Shown in pieces: positions 20,932 to 32,499 of a stretch of DNA of 64,000 bases. Source of the DNA: Brachypterus glaber (lineage: Eukaryota; Arthropoda; Insecta; Coleoptera; Kateretidae); assembly GCA_958510825.1 (NCBI GenBank), contig OY294047.1:51257365-51321364 (forward strand), read 5' to 3'. Under the pieces are notes generated by a model. That model made no database searches. It was not told the origin of the DNA and saw only the letters and a program-made list of their open reading frames with translations. The position numbers and the translations under genes are program-made. Numbering within the stretch: the stretch's first letter is position 1; each line of letters starts with the position of its first letter.

Positions 20932-23235
20932 TGTAGCAGTTATGACTGCCACTGTTTTTAAAGATTACCTGATCTGTGTCACGTAATCATACGATGTTAC
21001 CATTTTTTCAGAAGTTAGTATTTCTTTCTATTTGCACATATAAGATTGAGTACAGACTTATTGTATGGTCTTGTGGAAGTCTTGCGATGGTCCTTGATTC
21101 CATTTGCTGGGTCATTTTTCTTTTATTACAGAATTTGTCTTATTTTTGGTGTTTACTTTTGATAGCCTAAAATATAATAACAAACGTCTAGTAATCTACT
21201 ACATTCAGTACTTGAGTTAGCTACTGATGTTTTTCAGCTAGTCTTACCTTTTTAATCACAGCTAAAGCTTCTGGAAGTCGGATAAAATCATTATCAAAGA
21301 TTGTTTACCTAATTTTGAGGTTAGTTTTACTTCTACCCGCATTCAGGTATACAGTATGCATTGCATGGTCAGCTGATGACTTCAAGTTGGTTTATTTTCG
21401 TCGTATCATTTCTTAAACCATATGAAACGATTGTTAGATGTATGGCTAGGCATTTTAAACTTATTTAGAGTATTCTTTTTCTTTATTTTCAAGTATTATC
21501 GGGATTATGAATAGATGTTTTTTGTGTTGCCTACCCTCAAAATCGATTTGTTGTTCGTAGTTCCAAGTTTCGCCACGGGGGGAGTTTTGTACCTTGCCGG
21601 AGTTGAAGGGAGAGGCGTTCTTTTTCAAAACGACAGGCAATGGCGTTCAGGTCGTAAAATCAGAATCTGATTTTTGTGAAACCATCCGTGGTTTATGTTT
21701 GTGTAAAAATGTTGCAATAAGTTTGTAATGAAGTGTAGTATAATCCTACGTAATTAGTTCAAGCAGTTTTAATGGAAATTCCACAATATTCATCTTTCAA
21801 AGTAAGTCGCTTTTTGGTTACCTAAGTTACAAGTGTTTAACACGTTGTTTTCTTTATTTTCATTAGAGGCGTACAGATGAAGGCTTCAGGCTGCAGAGTA
21901 TTCTAGTATTCAGCACTTACTGCTCCAATTAATTCAGTTTTGGACTGGGTAAGTTTATTTTATATCTAATTACGGATTTCGATTTTTCATATCGATGGCT
22001 GAGTTCTAAAGTCGCTGTTCTTTCTTTCTAGATTGTTGGTGAAGCTTTTCCATTTCTGTTCTAACGTTCTTCGAATGTTTTGACGATACCTCTATCCCAA
22101 ATTTTATGAATATTGTTGGTGAAGCTTTTATATTTTACAACGTTACCGTTATCTCAAATTTTACGAGTATCGATGGCGAAGCTTTCCATTTCAACTTTAA
22201 CTTCAATTTTCATTGAGGTGTTCTTCAATTTTCCACATTAGTTTTCAAGAGTTTTCAAGATTTTTCAAGATGTTCAGTAAATTGCAGTACCGTTTTTAAG
22301 CCAAGAGGTTTACAAACGTTTCAATGGATCCTCAAGCGTTTGAGTTTCAAACGTGTTCAAATTTGTAAGGAGTTCTCAAGGCAAGGACAAGGAAATGTTC
22401 TGCACAGTGACGTACATCATCAGGGAGTGGGACAACGTATTTGGTCGTTCCAGGGACAACTTTAATTAACAGGTTTTTATAGTTTTAGTGTAAATAATGA
22501 AAATGCGGTTTACTATATTTATTTTTGGTAAAATATCCAAGTTCTCAAATTTTAATATTTATTAAGGTGCTCTATTTTATTATGAATATTCTAGGTTGGT
22601 TTGTAAACAAAGTTGCAACTTTGGGCCGTACGCCTAGATTACTATTTTTCACTTATTAACACATACCTTATATTACTGTTTTTATTTAGGTTATTCATCA
22701 TAATAATTTTGGTATACATATTTTAACATTTTTGCAATAGGGTAGTTCACCACATTTTTTTTTATATTTCGCAATGGGGTCTTTTCACCATACTTTTGGT
22801 AATTTATAATTTTATTTTAATTAATATGATTAATTAAAGTTGTCTACTTGTCATTTTAAATAAACATTGTAACAGCACATATTTGAGTTTTTGTTTAAAT
22901 TATAATCAACACAAGATATACAAATCTATTCAAATCATAGTTATTTTTCAGGTTTATACATGCTGTAAAAGATAATTAATATTCTAGTACATTATTTTTT
23001 ATGTGTTTGAATCTTAACACATAAACTGCCAAGCACATGTATGTTTACAAGATTCTGGCGCCCAAGGTGTTAAACTAAGCTTATTATCATAATTTTTAAT
23101 CCATGAACCCCTGTGCCCGTACTGATGCCAGTTAGCCGATCGCAACCGTACATTTTCTTTTCTATAATAAGTAACCAGGGCAGCGCCTGATAATTTTTTA
23201 GTTTTTACTTATTCTAGATAGGAAAACGCGGTACA
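20932..23235 (+). repeat. 5' LTR of gypsy-type element, 2304 bp
   Basis: It starts TGTAGCAGTTATG and ends CGCGGTACA, so it has TG...CA termini. The copy at 25440-27743 has exactly the same length and I found no difference by eye, which implies a very recent insertion. The 4-bp target duplication is GTAA (20928-20931 and 27744-27747). An LTR of 2.3 kb is unusually long. The 64-codon open frames inside are identical in both LTRs and have no family motif. Confidence 0.95.
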
Positions 23236-23238
23236 CAA

Positions 23239-23256
23239 TGGCGCCCAAATAACGTG
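23239..23256 (+). promoter_or_regulatory. Primer-binding site
   Basis: TGGCGCCCAAATAACGTGGG starts 3 bp after the LTR end. The first ten bases match the complement of a tRNA-Lys type 3' end. Relative to the TGGCGCCCAACGTGGG known from tRNA-Lys-1,2-primed elements there appear to be a few inserted bases. Confidence 0.7.
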
Positions 23257-23434
23257 GGATTAAGCTAGTTTAACTTTTAAATTTTTGAAGTTTGTGAAAA
23301 AAATATAAAGTAAAAAAAAAAAAAAAAAAAAAAATTTTTTTGAGATATTTTTAAGATATTTTTAAGATATTTAGACAAAACTGGATATGGTTGTTGATTT
23401 GATTTAAACAATAGGTGTGCAATGTTTAAAAAAT

Positions 23435-23863
23435 AGTTTGGTGTATACAGGGAGAAAAGAAACCACGGATAGGTTGAGAGTACCAAAAGGGTAAAGTTTT
23501 GAGTTTTATTCGAATTCTAAAATATATAGGATCGTAATAAAAAAAGTATTGGACGCAGTGGTACAGTTTTTGGTTATTTTTGATTCTGAAATATACAGGG
23601 TAAAAATAAAAGTTAGAGAGAATTTTTTTTGAAAAGCAAACATTTTGGTGCATAGTTTTGATTATTTTAATTCTGAAATATATAGAGTAAAATAAAGAGA
23701 GAAAAGTTTGGCCAGTGAGTTATTTTAGTTCTAAAATATATAGGAGAAAATAAAGTTGAGAGGTTTTTGGTTATGAAATTCTAAAATATATAGAATGGAT
23801 TAAAGTTTGATGAAAGATGAGAGATTTTTTGAGTTTGTGAAATTCTGAAATATACAGGGTGAA
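23435..23863 (+). repeat. Degenerate interspersed repeat in element interior
   Basis: A core of the form ATTCTRAAATATAYAGG recurs at about 23514, 23583, 23670, 23729, 23778 and 23842, plus a weaker copy at 23440. The spacing is irregular, about 50-85 bp. A poly-A run of about 20 lies upstream near 23313-23332. Confidence 0.7.
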
Positions 23864-24605
23864 CAAAAAAGGTGTAGTAGTACGCGAGAATAAATCGTGG
23901 AGTTTTTGGTTCCGATCCGAATCTAAAAAAGAGTGGCGGACAGGGAAAGCTTTCAAAAAGCTTGCGGACGACTATCAAGTTCAAAAAATCTGGTACAATG
24001 CCAAATTTCATTCACAAGTAAATCCTACAGAAAGACAGAATCGAACGGTAGAAACGGCGATAAGGTCATATATAAAAGAAAATCACCGGGAATGGGATAA
24101 AAATATAGGTAAAATAGGTCTTGCGCTTCGTACCGCAGTTAATGAGGTCCACGGACATTCGCCGGCGTTTCTCAATTTTGGAAGAATCGTACCTTTAACA
24201 GGGGCTTACTATGGCAAAGTTTCGTCCACTCAAGACGTTGAGTTGGAACCGGATTCTCGGGAAATGTATTTTAAGGATTTAGTTGGGTTAAAAGACATTT
24301 TTGCGGATGTAAAAACTAAATTGCATGAAGCATACGAGCGAAATAGAAGAGCCTATAACCTTAGAAAGCGTGACGTAACGTTCACGATAGGTGAGAAGGT
24401 ATGGAAAAGAAATAAAGTTCTTTCCAGCGCAGTAAATTATTTTGCGTCAAAATTAGCGCCTAAGTACGTGTTATGTAAGATAATAGGTAAAAAGTCAAAT
24501 TTGGTTTATGTGTTACAGGATAAAAACGGTCAATCCATTGGAGACTGGCACGTTAAAGATCTTAAGAAATATTTGGGTTCGAATAGTGATGTATCCGTCG
24601 GATAA
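23859..24605 (+). CDS. Integrase C-terminal part, gypsy-type, truncated
   Basis: The frame is 248 codons, and the first ~27 residues are not integrase-like: the deletion junction appears to lie near 23935-23945. From there it reads as the end of a retroelement integrase. AKFHSQVNPTERQNRTVE (residues ~48-65) carries the glutamate of the DDE triad in the usual NP-ER-NR setting. A helix-rich stretch with WDKNI and HSPAFLNFGR follows, then a C-terminal GPY/F-like module around GEKVW (~178-182), KLAPKY (~197-202) and a final DWHVKDLKKY. The HHCC zinc finger and both aspartates of the triad are missing, so the product cannot catalyse integration. The start codon is a GTG and is not meaningful. The frame is undamaged after the junction, consistent with a young insertion. 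Confidence 0.85.
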   Translation: MNKKGVVVRENKSWSFWFRSESKKEWRTGKAFKKLADDYQVQKIWYNAKFHSQVNPTERQNRTVETAIRSYIKENHREWDKNIGKIGLALRTAVNEVHGHSPAFLNFGRIVPLTGAYYGKVSSTQDVELEPDSREMYFKDLVGLKDIFADVKTKLHEAYERNRRAYNLRKRDVTFTIGEKVWKRNKVLSSAVNYFASKLAPKYVLCKIIGKKSNLVYVLQDKNGQSIGDWHVKDLKKYLGSNSDVSVG

Positions 24606-25427
24606 CTGCATGCATGAGTTTTTAAATTTCAGAAAGAAAAATAAAACCGTTAATTGTAAATATTAGCTAAGAGTGAGTAAAAGTCAAGTGTAAATAGTTA
24701 AATTTTATTTTAAATAAAATAAAGTCAAATATTGTAAAAAAAAAAAAAATATTTTCTTTGATGCTCGAGGGATCAGGTCTAGAACTGATTGCTGCGACAT
24801 TTTAGTAGATGGGTGTAGAGTGAGTGTTCTTCAGTTTTGATTGAGATCTTGATTAGAATACCTGAAAAATTAAAAGGTTAATAACGGTCAAAACTATGGA
24901 CTAAAAAGTTTTTGGACTTAGTGTCAATAATAAGGATTATTGATATTAAAAAGTCATTGTTGTTGAATTTTAGTTAATAAGAATTTTCCCGATTATGTAA
25001 CTTCCCGATTGTGTAACTATAACTCGATTTTGTCAATTCATGGATTTGTCCCTAGTAAATAGGCGTGTGGTACGCGTAGATATCAGGCTTAACTAAAAAT
25101 TCAATAAAAATGCATTCAATAACAAGTTCAATAAACATTGATTCAATATTGATTCATAAAAATTGGATAGAAATGCAATGAAAAATAAATAAATATTTTT
25201 ATTTTTGTATATATTCGGAAAGGGGAATAAAGCTACAATAAATAATAAGTAAATTTAATAGTTTTTGGTTACAGAATCAGAATATGCTAGTAGCATAAGT
25301 TAGGAGTAATTTTTTTGGTTACGGGGTTATTCTTTGTGATATTGTAATGTTCTATTTAGAGTTAACTATTGGAGTTTATACTCTGGGTTAAAAAATATTT
25401 TTGGGAATAAATATTTTTTATTTATTC
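24606..25427 (+). other. 3' interior of LTR element, non-coding
   Basis: AT-rich sequence between the integrase stop and the purine tract, with a run of about 13 A at 24737-24749. No frame resembling envelope or gag is seen. Confidence 0.6.
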
Positions 25428-25436
25428 GGAGGAGGG
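25428..25436 (+). promoter_or_regulatory. Polypurine tract
   Basis: GGAGGAGGG lies immediately upstream of the 3' LTR (separated by CTG), the expected site for plus-strand priming. Confidence 0.75.
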
Positions 25437-25439
25437 CTG

Positions 25440-27743
25440 TGTAGCAGTTATGACTGCCACTGTTTTTAAAGATTACCTGATCTGTGTCACGTAATCATAC
25501 GATGTTACCATTTTTTCAGAAGTTAGTATTTCTTTCTATTTGCACATATAAGATTGAGTACAGACTTATTGTATGGTCTTGTGGAAGTCTTGCGATGGTC
25601 CTTGATTCCATTTGCTGGGTCATTTTTCTTTTATTACAGAATTTGTCTTATTTTTGGTGTTTACTTTTGATAGCCTAAAATATAATAACAAACGTCTAGT
25701 AATCTACTACATTCAGTACTTGAGTTAGCTACTGATGTTTTTCAGCTAGTCTTACCTTTTTAATCACAGCTAAAGCTTCTGGAAGTCGGATAAAATCATT
25801 ATCAAAGATTGTTTACCTAATTTTGAGGTTAGTTTTACTTCTACCCGCATTCAGGTATACAGTATGCATTGCATGGTCAGCTGATGACTTCAAGTTGGTT
25901 TATTTTCGTCGTATCATTTCTTAAACCATATGAAACGATTGTTAGATGTATGGCTAGGCATTTTAAACTTATTTAGAGTATTCTTTTTCTTTATTTTCAA
26001 GTATTATCGGGATTATGAATAGATGTTTTTTGTGTTGCCTACCCTCAAAATCGATTTGTTGTTCGTAGTTCCAAGTTTCGCCACGGGGGGAGTTTTGTAC
26101 CTTGCCGGAGTTGAAGGGAGAGGCGTTCTTTTTCAAAACGACAGGCAATGGCGTTCAGGTCGTAAAATCAGAATCTGATTTTTGTGAAACCATCCGTGGT
26201 TTATGTTTGTGTAAAAATGTTGCAATAAGTTTGTAATGAAGTGTAGTATAATCCTACGTAATTAGTTCAAGCAGTTTTAATGGAAATTCCACAATATTCA
26301 TCTTTCAAAGTAAGTCGCTTTTTGGTTACCTAAGTTACAAGTGTTTAACACGTTGTTTTCTTTATTTTCATTAGAGGCGTACAGATGAAGGCTTCAGGCT
26401 GCAGAGTATTCTAGTATTCAGCACTTACTGCTCCAATTAATTCAGTTTTGGACTGGGTAAGTTTATTTTATATCTAATTACGGATTTCGATTTTTCATAT
26501 CGATGGCTGAGTTCTAAAGTCGCTGTTCTTTCTTTCTAGATTGTTGGTGAAGCTTTTCCATTTCTGTTCTAACGTTCTTCGAATGTTTTGACGATACCTC
26601 TATCCCAAATTTTATGAATATTGTTGGTGAAGCTTTTATATTTTACAACGTTACCGTTATCTCAAATTTTACGAGTATCGATGGCGAAGCTTTCCATTTC
26701 AACTTTAACTTCAATTTTCATTGAGGTGTTCTTCAATTTTCCACATTAGTTTTCAAGAGTTTTCAAGATTTTTCAAGATGTTCAGTAAATTGCAGTACCG
26801 TTTTTAAGCCAAGAGGTTTACAAACGTTTCAATGGATCCTCAAGCGTTTGAGTTTCAAACGTGTTCAAATTTGTAAGGAGTTCTCAAGGCAAGGACAAGG
26901 AAATGTTCTGCACAGTGACGTACATCATCAGGGAGTGGGACAACGTATTTGGTCGTTCCAGGGACAACTTTAATTAACAGGTTTTTATAGTTTTAGTGTA
27001 AATAATGAAAATGCGGTTTACTATATTTATTTTTGGTAAAATATCCAAGTTCTCAAATTTTAATATTTATTAAGGTGCTCTATTTTATTATGAATATTCT
27101 AGGTTGGTTTGTAAACAAAGTTGCAACTTTGGGCCGTACGCCTAGATTACTATTTTTCACTTATTAACACATACCTTATATTACTGTTTTTATTTAGGTT
27201 ATTCATCATAATAATTTTGGTATACATATTTTAACATTTTTGCAATAGGGTAGTTCACCACATTTTTTTTTATATTTCGCAATGGGGTCTTTTCACCATA
27301 CTTTTGGTAATTTATAATTTTATTTTAATTAATATGATTAATTAAAGTTGTCTACTTGTCATTTTAAATAAACATTGTAACAGCACATATTTGAGTTTTT
27401 GTTTAAATTATAATCAACACAAGATATACAAATCTATTCAAATCATAGTTATTTTTCAGGTTTATACATGCTGTAAAAGATAATTAATATTCTAGTACAT
27501 TATTTTTTATGTGTTTGAATCTTAACACATAAACTGCCAAGCACATGTATGTTTACAAGATTCTGGCGCCCAAGGTGTTAAACTAAGCTTATTATCATAA
27601 TTTTTAATCCATGAACCCCTGTGCCCGTACTGATGCCAGTTAGCCGATCGCAACCGTACATTTTCTTTTCTATAATAAGTAACCAGGGCAGCGCCTGATA
27701 ATTTTTTAGTTTTTACTTATTCTAGATAGGAAAACGCGGTACA
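25440..27743 (+). repeat. 3' LTR of gypsy-type element, 2304 bp
   Basis: It has the same length and termini as the 5' LTR and is apparently identical. GTAA follows at 27744-27747. Confidence 0.95.
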
Positions 27744-27747
27744 GTAA

Positions 27748-29053
27748 AATCAAGAAAATCTTGTCCAAAAAAATCACTTAAATGCTTCAATTTTACCCGT
27801 AAAATCTCCGTTACTGGATTCATTCTAACACTTTATTTATTTTTACAAATCTCACATGTGTGTTAGTGTTGCCTATAAAAATCAGAGCCACCTCATTAGT
27901 ATTTATATAAAATTTTCATCAAAATATAGCGAAAAAATGCAAAAAAATGCAATTTTTTGAATTTAGAAGCCTATAAAAACGAATAAAAATATTTAAAATC
28001 CGCTTTTTTTTTTTGCTTAGAGTCCTATTAACAGGACCAAGTCACCGCAAAAAAAACTAATTGAACCTTAATTTTTTGTTTTACTAAAACTATAAACAAA
28101 AAACCACTGTGCGTTATATCTCAAAAAAGGAGCCATATCTCTCTAATTTAAAATAGTTTTAGCTTATTAAATAAATATAAACCTAAAGTTCATACCTCAA
28201 CTGGTTAAAAAGTTAAGAAGTGGAGGGTTACTTTTGGACCTCAGTATATAAAAAGGCAGGGCATCCAGTCAAATCAGAGGGGAAGTTCACTCCGAAGTAG
28301 TTTTTTTATTCATCAAAATTTCTGCCAAAAGTTTTGTTCAGGGGTGAATACCTTTTGAGTACCCAACAAGTTTTCCCGGTGTAGCCAAAAGCCTAGAGAC
28401 GCGCCCGTGAAAAGGTCATACAAAGAGAAAGAGGAGTAGACTTACTGGACTTTTTTGAATGGACTCTTTTTATACCGACATAAAACAATGCTTTATTCTA
28501 AAAAGTTAAAGAATAAAATAAAAGTATGTTTCTTTATTTGTGATAAAATATTTGGAAGTTATTACTTTAATAACTACAAATGACTGCAATTCTTCCAGTT
28601 GGAGCATTTAACTCATGTTTTAATTAAAAATATATTAATTCCATTAAATCCTTTTATAACCGTTGGGCATTTGAAAATTAAAAACAACCCCTTTCTAAAT
28701 TCATCAAAGGAGGTTTGTCTCTGCTTCCAGTCCGCAACTTAAAACCGCCTCGGTCGGGTTATTGTTTTTGACAACTTTGAACGGTCTGTTTTATTAAAAA
28801 TCGGCGCTTTTTAAAGTAATTTAAAACGTTTAAGATATTTCTAAAAATAAAAGTAAAAATTCCATTTTTTATTCAAGTTATCAGCCCTAATTATTTTTCT
28901 AAAATGTCTACACCCTACATCGTTTATTATTTTCAAGCAGTATTACATTTTAGGCCTGTCTACCTTTCTTCTTATTCGCAGCTGGCATGCCATGGCATTC
29001 AAAAATAAAGTACACTAAAGTACACTAAACATCGGTTACTGTACTGCACACTA
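27748..29053. other. Unassigned AT-rich stretch
   Basis: No gene is seen. Near 28200-28250 a phrase of the type AGTTAAGAAGTGGAGGG, ACTTTTGGACCTCAGTATA resembles the right end of the mariner-type MITE at 37480-38194. No matching left end was found. Confidence 0.4.
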
Positions 29054-29534
29054 AACGGGAAACCAAAATCAAAACTCGATGTTGGAAAGACCAAAACTTA
29101 AGACAGGCCAAAATATTCATAAAATATGAACCTGAACGAACAAGAAAGTTACTTGATCTCAGCAAGGCGGACCTAAAGACCTATACAGGGCTGGTAACCG
29201 GACACTGCCCGTTAAGATATCATCTTAAAAAAATGGGAAAATCTGAAATCGACATTTGTCGTCTATGCTCAGAAGCACCAGAAACGGCCGAACACATTAT
29301 GTGCTTATGCGAAGCCATTGCTCGCGAAAGGCTACAATATCTAGAACAGGTATACCCAAGACCTGCAGATATATCCCAAGTAGCCCCCAAAAAACTCTTA
29401 GGCTTCTTTGGAAGCCTAAAGTTTGATGTGGACTAAATTGTAAAGGGGATTCACAATAGATATCATTGGTCGAAGTGATTTGAAAGGCAGTATCATGCCA
29501 CACAACCCCACTTATATTGTATTGTATTGTATTG
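29054..29534 (+). mobile_element. 5'-truncated LINE, family 1 copy b
   Basis: It is the better preserved copy of the family at 11536-12004. It starts at GGGAAACC, continues to the stop at 29434-29436, has a 3' untranslated part of about 75 bp and ends in (ATTGT)n at about 29514-29534. TAAAC on both sides may be a short target duplication. Confidence 0.82.
29059..29436 (+). CDS. LINE ORF2 C-terminal tail, partial but in frame
   Basis: The frame is open from 29059 (and slightly upstream) to TAA, 125 residues. An ATG at 29233 is internal to it, so there is no true start here. The tail has the LVTGHCPLRYHL motif (~residues 47-58) and then a CCHC knuckle, C-x2-C-x8-H-x4-C, beginning CRLCSEAPETAEH. 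These are hallmarks of the region after RNase H in R1/I/Jockey-type LINEs. No endonuclease, reverse transcriptase or RNase H residues are present, so it is an inert fragment. Compared with copy a, all three indels are absent here. Confidence 0.8.
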   Translation, partial: ETKIKTRCWKDQNLRQAKIFIKYEPERTRKLLDLSKADLKTYTGLVTGHCPLRYHLKKMGKSEIDICRLCSEAPETAEHIMCLCEAIARERLQYLEQVYPRPADISQVAPKKLLGFFGSLKFDVD

Positions 29535-29657
29535 TAAACATTTTCGCATAACCCCACAAAGTTTAGTTGTTACAGTAATACTTAACGTTGTTATAGATCT
29601 GGTAACTGTAACAACGAGTCACTAAATTTTCGAGGGGTTCCTTATATGCGAAAAGGT
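29535..29657. repeat. Inverted-repeat element abutting the LINE tail
   Basis: CATTTTCGCATAACCCCA and TAGTTGTTACAGT face ACTGTAACAACGAGT and GGGGTTCCTTATATGCGAAAA. The total is about 123 bp with about 45-bp imperfect arms, directly after the (ATTGT)n tail. Confidence 0.6.
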
Positions 29658-31991
29658 TCAATATGCAGTAAGAACACCCTTCATTTGATCCCTATCCATA
29701 AGATATGATTTTCCCCAATACGGTCTCGTTTTTAACTCTATCTGACCACTTTATATTTAAATTTCCCGATGGTACCAGATTTCAACGGACTTTAACTTTG
29801 TAAAATCACTGCAGTGGGCAAACAGGACGCTTTATTAATGGACGTGCAACTTCTTTAATTAAATCTTAAAATTTAAATAAAAACATGTCATAATTATAAT
29901 TAAAATAAAAGTTTTTCATTTAACCTGCTCAAAATCTCGTTATTAAACCACTTTACTCCCACTTTTTAAGTTGGAAAACTCGTCAAAAGAAAAAAGAAAA
30001 CAAAGAAAATAAAAACGCGATACCTCTGGTATCTGTAAGTCCACCAGGAAAGGTCCTCATTTGTCAAAATCGAGTTATGTGCCTACAAAAAAAAACATAA
30101 ATTTTTTAAATATTAAACTGTCCCTCATTAAAGTTATAGTGTAGTGAATCATGGGTTTGTGCAGATTATTTCTCTTTGTAATAATATTATAATTATACAA
30201 TTATTGTAATATTTTTTGTGCTTACAGTTTTCCCCAGTAAAATTTCCTTAAAATTTCTTCTGTATAACTACAGTATAACATTTGTGCGTTATTTACATAC
30301 AGACAGGTCCAGGCAACGGTGTACAAGAAGGATAAGGTGTTTAAATTAGTAAAGTTTGTTTAATATTTACAAAAAATGGTATTTGGGGGTTTTGAGACTC
30401 GCTAAAAATTAATTTGTTATTTAAAAAATTCTATCGGTACCCCTTAATGGGGTAGAACCACCCCTTTTTATAAATGTTTTAAGGAACCTAAAAAAAATTG
30501 GTACCTGGGATTTTTCGTCTCGCTGAAAACGAATTTATTTAAAAAACTCTGTCTCCCCCCTTAGAACCTCCCCTACTTACCTACTTATATTTTTTCAATT
30601 AAAGTGATAGAACCACACATATTTACATTTTTTTATCAACCTGATAAGTTGTCAATGTTATCAGTGACAACATTTGGTACATTGGGGTTTTGCAAGTCAT
30701 TTAAGACGAATTCAATATTTGTATGTGCCTCGCGTAATAAATTTCACCTGTCTGTAAATGATAATCTAAAACTGACACTTTAAAATAGTGGTTAATTTTT
30801 ATTATATTCTTTATCTAACTCAATCGTCAGTGAAGCACATAGGTAGAGAAGCTATAGTGGGTATTAGATAAAGACAAAAACACATCATGTTTGTAAAATT
30901 TAGTCCGCCATTTTTACCTTTTAAACGTCAAAATTTGTAAACAAAAACAAAACCTCAAAAGGTTTTTCACATCTTTACAAGTCTTTACAAAACAAGTCAT
31001 TTTTTAGTTAAAAATTTTAACACTATAAACAAAATAAAACCATAAAGACACGCAAATACCACAAACAACGCCACAAACAAAATATCACCAATTATTCGAT
31101 TTCATGACAAAATGACAGAGTGCAGCGTTGTCGGACCTCCTACCCATGTAAATTTACGTTTGCTTGCATTTAAACGGTTTTAATGTAAATTTATGCTGTC
31201 TTTGAGTGTTATTAAAATTTGTTGTCAACGTTGAACCGCCATTTTTACCGTTTAGATGTCAATTTTCTATATGTTGTTATTACGCAGCGCAGAATCCTGC
31301 GCAAACGTTTATTTTCTCTATATATTCTCTACCTATGTGCAGTGAAGTTAATGATACATTGCAAAAGCGAGAAAGACGCACACATTGTTGCAACACGTAC
31401 TTTTCTAAACAAACCTATTGCACAATCCGACACATGTGTACTCCAAATTAAATTTCTTATGTCAAAAAAGTGTCGCGTGTGGAATTGTATGTTATTTTAA
31501 AACAGATATAAAGACTGTAAATTGTTAGTAATTTTATGTCTGTCTAAATATTAAATAATAAATTTCACATGTGACTTAATTAGTTAATTAATTAACTCGA
31601 CGCCATCGTAAATTAATATTTTACTGCCGATTTTGTTTTGTTTTTGATTCTTCTTCTCGTGCCATATTTCTCTCTCGGTTATAAATAAATTTTTCAGCAA
31701 TAAACGTTTGCCAACTTCGACCGTTCTCATCCCTAATTGCATTATAAATTTATACGTGGCGGTTCGAAAATAAAATTAAAAAAAAAACAAAAAATAGAGC
31801 TGTGGATATAAATATAGTGCTCTGTATCATATGGTATACTCTTCATTAATAGAAATTATTTTTTTTTGGTTTGGATTTGGATTATCCAATCTTTGGTTGA
31901 AACCAAATCTATGTGCTTTAGTCAAATTTCTAGAAGTGTCATTATCTTACAAATATAATTTAAATGTTTTTACGTTATTTCTAAATATATA
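29658..31991. other. Unassigned AT-rich stretch
   Basis: No gene is supported. Overlapping frames of 81 and 93 codons at 31206-31500 have no recognisable motif. The phrase CGCCATTTTTACC occurs near 30912 and 31239. GTAGAGAAGC near 30843 and TCTCTACCTATGTGC near 31325 face each other, possibly an old TIR pair. Confidence 0.4.
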
Positions 31992-32499
31992 TTTTTTCTA
32001 TTTTGCGACTCTTATAAGCTCATAATTTCACGCATTTTGCGTGTTCTTATAGGCCCATAAGAGGTCTCTACTTTTTTTCTGTTGGGTTGGCAACATACAA
32101 AAGCCTATCTCTTGACGTTTTGCGTGCAAATGTCAATGTCGATTTAAAGTTTAATTTTTTACAAAATTTTGTGTTGGGGTTATTTTTTACCGTGTTAAAA
32201 TTGTGGACTGGTTAATTGCAGTGAAAAAGAAGAGATAACTGTAAAATATATCAAAATATCATTTGTTCTTAGAATTTTAAACATAGTGTAAACTGTAATG
32301 CCAACCCAAAACAAAAATCCCTAAATCAGTCATCAATTTAAATGTAAGTTTTTTAAATTTTAGAGCAAAATAGAAAAAATTGTATAAAGCAATCCTTTCA
32401 TAACACGTTTTTAGAGCGTTAGTACTCGCCGCAAGCGGCTCGTTTTCTAAACTTGTACTCGTGCGCTAAAAACGTATGTTATGAAACTAGTACTTAAAT
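31992..32499 (-). mobile_element. Family B element, copy 2
   Basis: It lies in inverse orientation to 12682-13206: the TTTTGCGACTCTTATAAG end is at the left, the GAGTACTAACGC/GCGCTAAAAACG hairpin at the right. The outermost bases on the right have diverged. Confidence 0.75.

Larger units (their letters stand above)
20928..27747 (+). mobile_element. Ty3/gypsy-type LTR retrotransposon, internally deleted
   Basis: The complete insertion consists of target duplication GTAA, 5' LTR, primer site, 2204-bp interior, purine tract, 3' LTR and GTAA. The interior lacks gag, protease, reverse transcriptase and RNase H and keeps only the integrase tail. The element is therefore non-autonomous, yet its LTRs look identical, so it must have been copied recently by proteins from a full-length relative. 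Confidence 0.93.

Noticed and set aside
20976..21170. 64-codon frame within the LTR (repeated at 25484-25678) as a gene
   Set aside because: It is repeated only because the LTRs are identical. There is no motif beyond a hydrophobic stretch.
21366..21400. CTGATGA in the LTR as a hammerhead
   Set aside because: No GAAA box or helix II follows in register.
31206..31500. Overlapping 81- and 93-codon frames as genes
   Set aside because: Two frames over the same bases with no family signature, best explained by chance.
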